From an uncultured Succinivibrio sp. (GTDB taxonomy: Bacteria > Pseudomonadota > Gammaproteobacteria > Enterobacterales > Succinivibrionaceae): DNA of 7,044 nucleotides. The notes beneath the pieces are model-generated. The model made no database searches and was not told the origin of the DNA. It worked only from the letters and a program-made list of their open reading frames with translations. Of the stretch, positions 5,821 to 7,044 are shown piece by piece; the first letter of the stretch is position 1; each line of letters starts with the position of its first letter. The stretch is from positions 1 to 7,044 of the forward strand of contig CAAGAC010000111.1 in assembly GCA_900767695.1 (NCBI GenBank). The letters run 5' to 3'. Position numbers and translations under genes: made by a program.

Positions 5821-6972
5821 CTAGGCGATGACGCTGCGCACGGCGGCGAGGGCCTTCTCGTGCGGATCGCCCGTGGTCAGATCGTGGTTGAGCCTCATGA
5901 AGCTGTTCTGCGATCCGACGTAGTTGCGCAGGGCGTTGAACTCGGCCCCATTGAGCTTCTTGTCGTCAAAGCCGAGATCCTTCCTGGCGACGTCCTTGAG
6001 AGCCTCGACGCAGGAGGACGCGGCAGGGGAGCTTAAGACCCAGTCGTGATCGCCAAGGTGGACGATGAAGCCCTCCTGGGCGAGAGGATGGGGCAGGTGC
6101 TCGCCGTCCTTGGAGAGCAGGCCGATGGCGGCAGGATCTACGTCGGCGAAAACAGCGGCTGCCTTGATCCAGCCGACCACCTGCTTCTCGTCGTCGGGAG
6201 TGCCCGGATGATCGTGGGCGCAGGCCTGGGCGACGATCTCCTTGGCAGGGAGGCCGCGGACGATGGACTCGGCTAGCGAGAAGACGTGGTGGGCGCCGGT
6301 TCCGGCGATGGCGTACTCCTTGAAGGAGGAGCCGTCCTGGTTCCACTGGAAGACGTAGGGCTTTGCAAGATCGTGGAGGAGCTGGCCTGCAAGCGCGGTG
6401 TCGTAGTCGGGATCGTAGCCCATCACCTCGCGGTAGGTCTTCAGGAGGCCCAGGGTGATCTCGACGTTGGCCGCGCAGTGGGTGGCAAGCCCGCCCGGGT
6501 ACGGGTGGTGGGAGGCAAAGCCGCTGCCCGGGGCCGACCAGAAGGGCTGGGGGCCCTTGCTGTCGCCGCCTGCGATCTTCGGGAAGAGGCTCTCGACCGG
6601 GGTCTTGGACGGATCGATGAGGTTCTGGGCCTGCAGGGCCTTGTAGGCCCTGGCCGCGCCGTCGCTGCCCTCCCACTTCTTTAAAAAGGTGGGGGTGGTG
6701 TCCTCGTAGAGGCCGCGGACCTTAGACTTGAGCGAGGGATCGCGCAGGGTGTCTATCTTGGAGAGCAGGTAGCGGTAGGCGTTCTGGACGAGCTCGGAGC
6801 CCTTCGCCATCTCGATGTTGTCAGACGGGATGTCCGCGAGCTTGACCTTCTTCAGCCTGGCGCCCTGGGCGAAGGAAGGAAGCGCGGCTCCGGCGAGCAC
6901 TGCGCCGGCTGCAACCGCCGAGAGCTTGAGGAAAGAGCGGCGGGATGGCGAAACGGTCTGTTCTTTGTGCAT
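5821..6972 (-). CDS. Tat-exported HD-domain (predicted metal-dependent phosphohydrolase) protein
   Basis: This 383-residue protein opens with a classic twin-arginine signal: a basic n-region, S-RR-SFLK at 10-16, a moderately hydrophobic alanine-rich stretch, and a signal peptidase I site after A35 (LPSFA then QG). The mature part has the landmarks of the HD superfamily. HHPYPGGLATH (155-165) resembles the HH-YPGGL-EH motif of YhaM-type HD domains. LLHDLAKP (198-205) carries the HD pair H200-D201. Candidate further ligands are H228/H229 (GAHH), H253-D254-H255 (CAHDHPG) and D277/D279 (FADVD). This fits a divalent-metal phosphohydrolase folded in the cytoplasm and exported to the periplasm. The substrate is unknown; known HD enzymes act on nucleotides, RNA or signalling nucleotides. 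The start is fixed by AAGGAG at 6984-6979, six bases from the ATG, and by the signal peptide. It lies directly upstream of tatABC on the same strand, so it may be a dedicated or co-regulated Tat client. The Tat signal is near certain; the HD assignment is strong; enzymatic activity is inferred. Confidence 0.82.
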   Translation of the reverse strand: MHKEQTVSPSRRSFLKLSAVAAGAVLAGAALPSFAQGARLKKVKLADIPSDNIEMAKGSELVQNAYRYLLSKIDTLRDPSLKSKVRGLYEDTTPTFLKKWEGSDGAARAYKALQAQNLIDPSKTPVESLFPKIAGGDSKGPQPFWSAPGSGFASHHPYPGGLATHCAANVEITLGLLKTYREVMGYDPDYDTALAGQLLHDLAKPYVFQWNQDGSSFKEYAIAGTGAHHVFSLAESIVRGLPAKEIVAQACAHDHPGTPDDEKQVVGWIKAAAVFADVDPAAIGLLSKDGEHLPHPLAQEGFIVHLGDHDWVLSSPAASSCVEALKDVARKDLGFDDKKLNGAEFNALRNYVGSQNSFMRLNHDLTTGDPHEKALAAVRSVIA

Positions 6973-7044
6973 TTAAATCTCCTTTTTTCTGATGCATCCA
7001 GATTATGGAAATGGCAGGTGAACCTCCTGTTGTATGGATGTAAA
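6973..7044 (-). promoter_or_regulatory. 5' leader and ribosome binding site of the HD-protein gene
   Basis: A clear SD, AAGGAGA at 6984-6978, sits just before the ATG at 6972. The remaining upstream bases are more A+T-rich than the coding DNA, as expected of a promoter or leader. They include an 8-bp palindrome GATGCATC (6991-6998) and TAATCT on the minus strand (7006-7001) as a possible -10, but no TTGACA-like box lies at the right distance. The promoter may be outside the window. The SD is confident; nothing else here is. Confidence 0.5.

Noticed and set aside
5966..6676. Minus-strand open frame of 236 codons inside the HD-protein gene
   Set aside because: It is an Arg/Pro-rich shifted frame of the real gene with no export signal or domain of its own.
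1..7044. CRISPR array, tRNA or rRNA genes, insertion sequences, toxin-antitoxin or phage genes
   Set aside because: I saw no regularly spaced repeats, cloverleaf-like sequence, transposase motifs or terminal inverted repeats, and nearly all bases are accounted for by five genes.

Overview
The window is visibly G+C-rich, and every gene I can support lies on the minus strand, so it reads right to left. It looks like chromosomal DNA from a Gram-negative, proteobacterium-type organism. The reasons are a three-gene tatA-tatB-tatC locus with separate TatA and TatB (the E. coli-type system), a periplasmic bacterial alpha-2-macroglobulin, and classic Shine-Dalgarno (SD) sequences. I cannot name the genus from sequence alone. 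I see no tRNA, rRNA, CRISPR array, insertion sequence or phage gene.

Layout in transcription order: (1) a short leader with a strong SD (7044-6973). (2) A 383-residue protein with a textbook twin-arginine signal peptide and a HD-type metal-dependent phosphohydrolase core (6972-5821). (3) A 79-bp gap holding a stem-loop that probably acts as a weak terminator. (4) tatA (5741-5532), tatB (5532-5263) and tatC (5262-4513), packed with a 1-bp overlap and then a 0-bp junction. (5) A 117-bp gap with a 16-bp-stem hairpin lacking a T-tract. (6) A very large alpha-2-macroglobulin-family gene starting at 4395 and still open at base 1: 1465 codons are visible and the C-terminus lies outside the window.

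The common theme is the cell envelope. TatA, TatB and TatC form the inner-membrane translocase for folded proteins. The gene just upstream encodes a likely Tat client whose predicted metal-binding HD domain would be folded and loaded before export. The alpha-2-macroglobulin homologue should reach the periplasm by the Sec route. It lacks the thioester motif, placing it with the YfaS/MagD type rather than the YfhM type.

The points most worth a second look are the exported HD protein beside the Tat genes, two substitutions in TatC at positions usually held by conserved glutamates, the missing thioester, and the strong hairpin between tatC and the macroglobulin gene. I found no wholly new system. 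The best candidate for something undescribed is the function of the Tat-exported HD protein.
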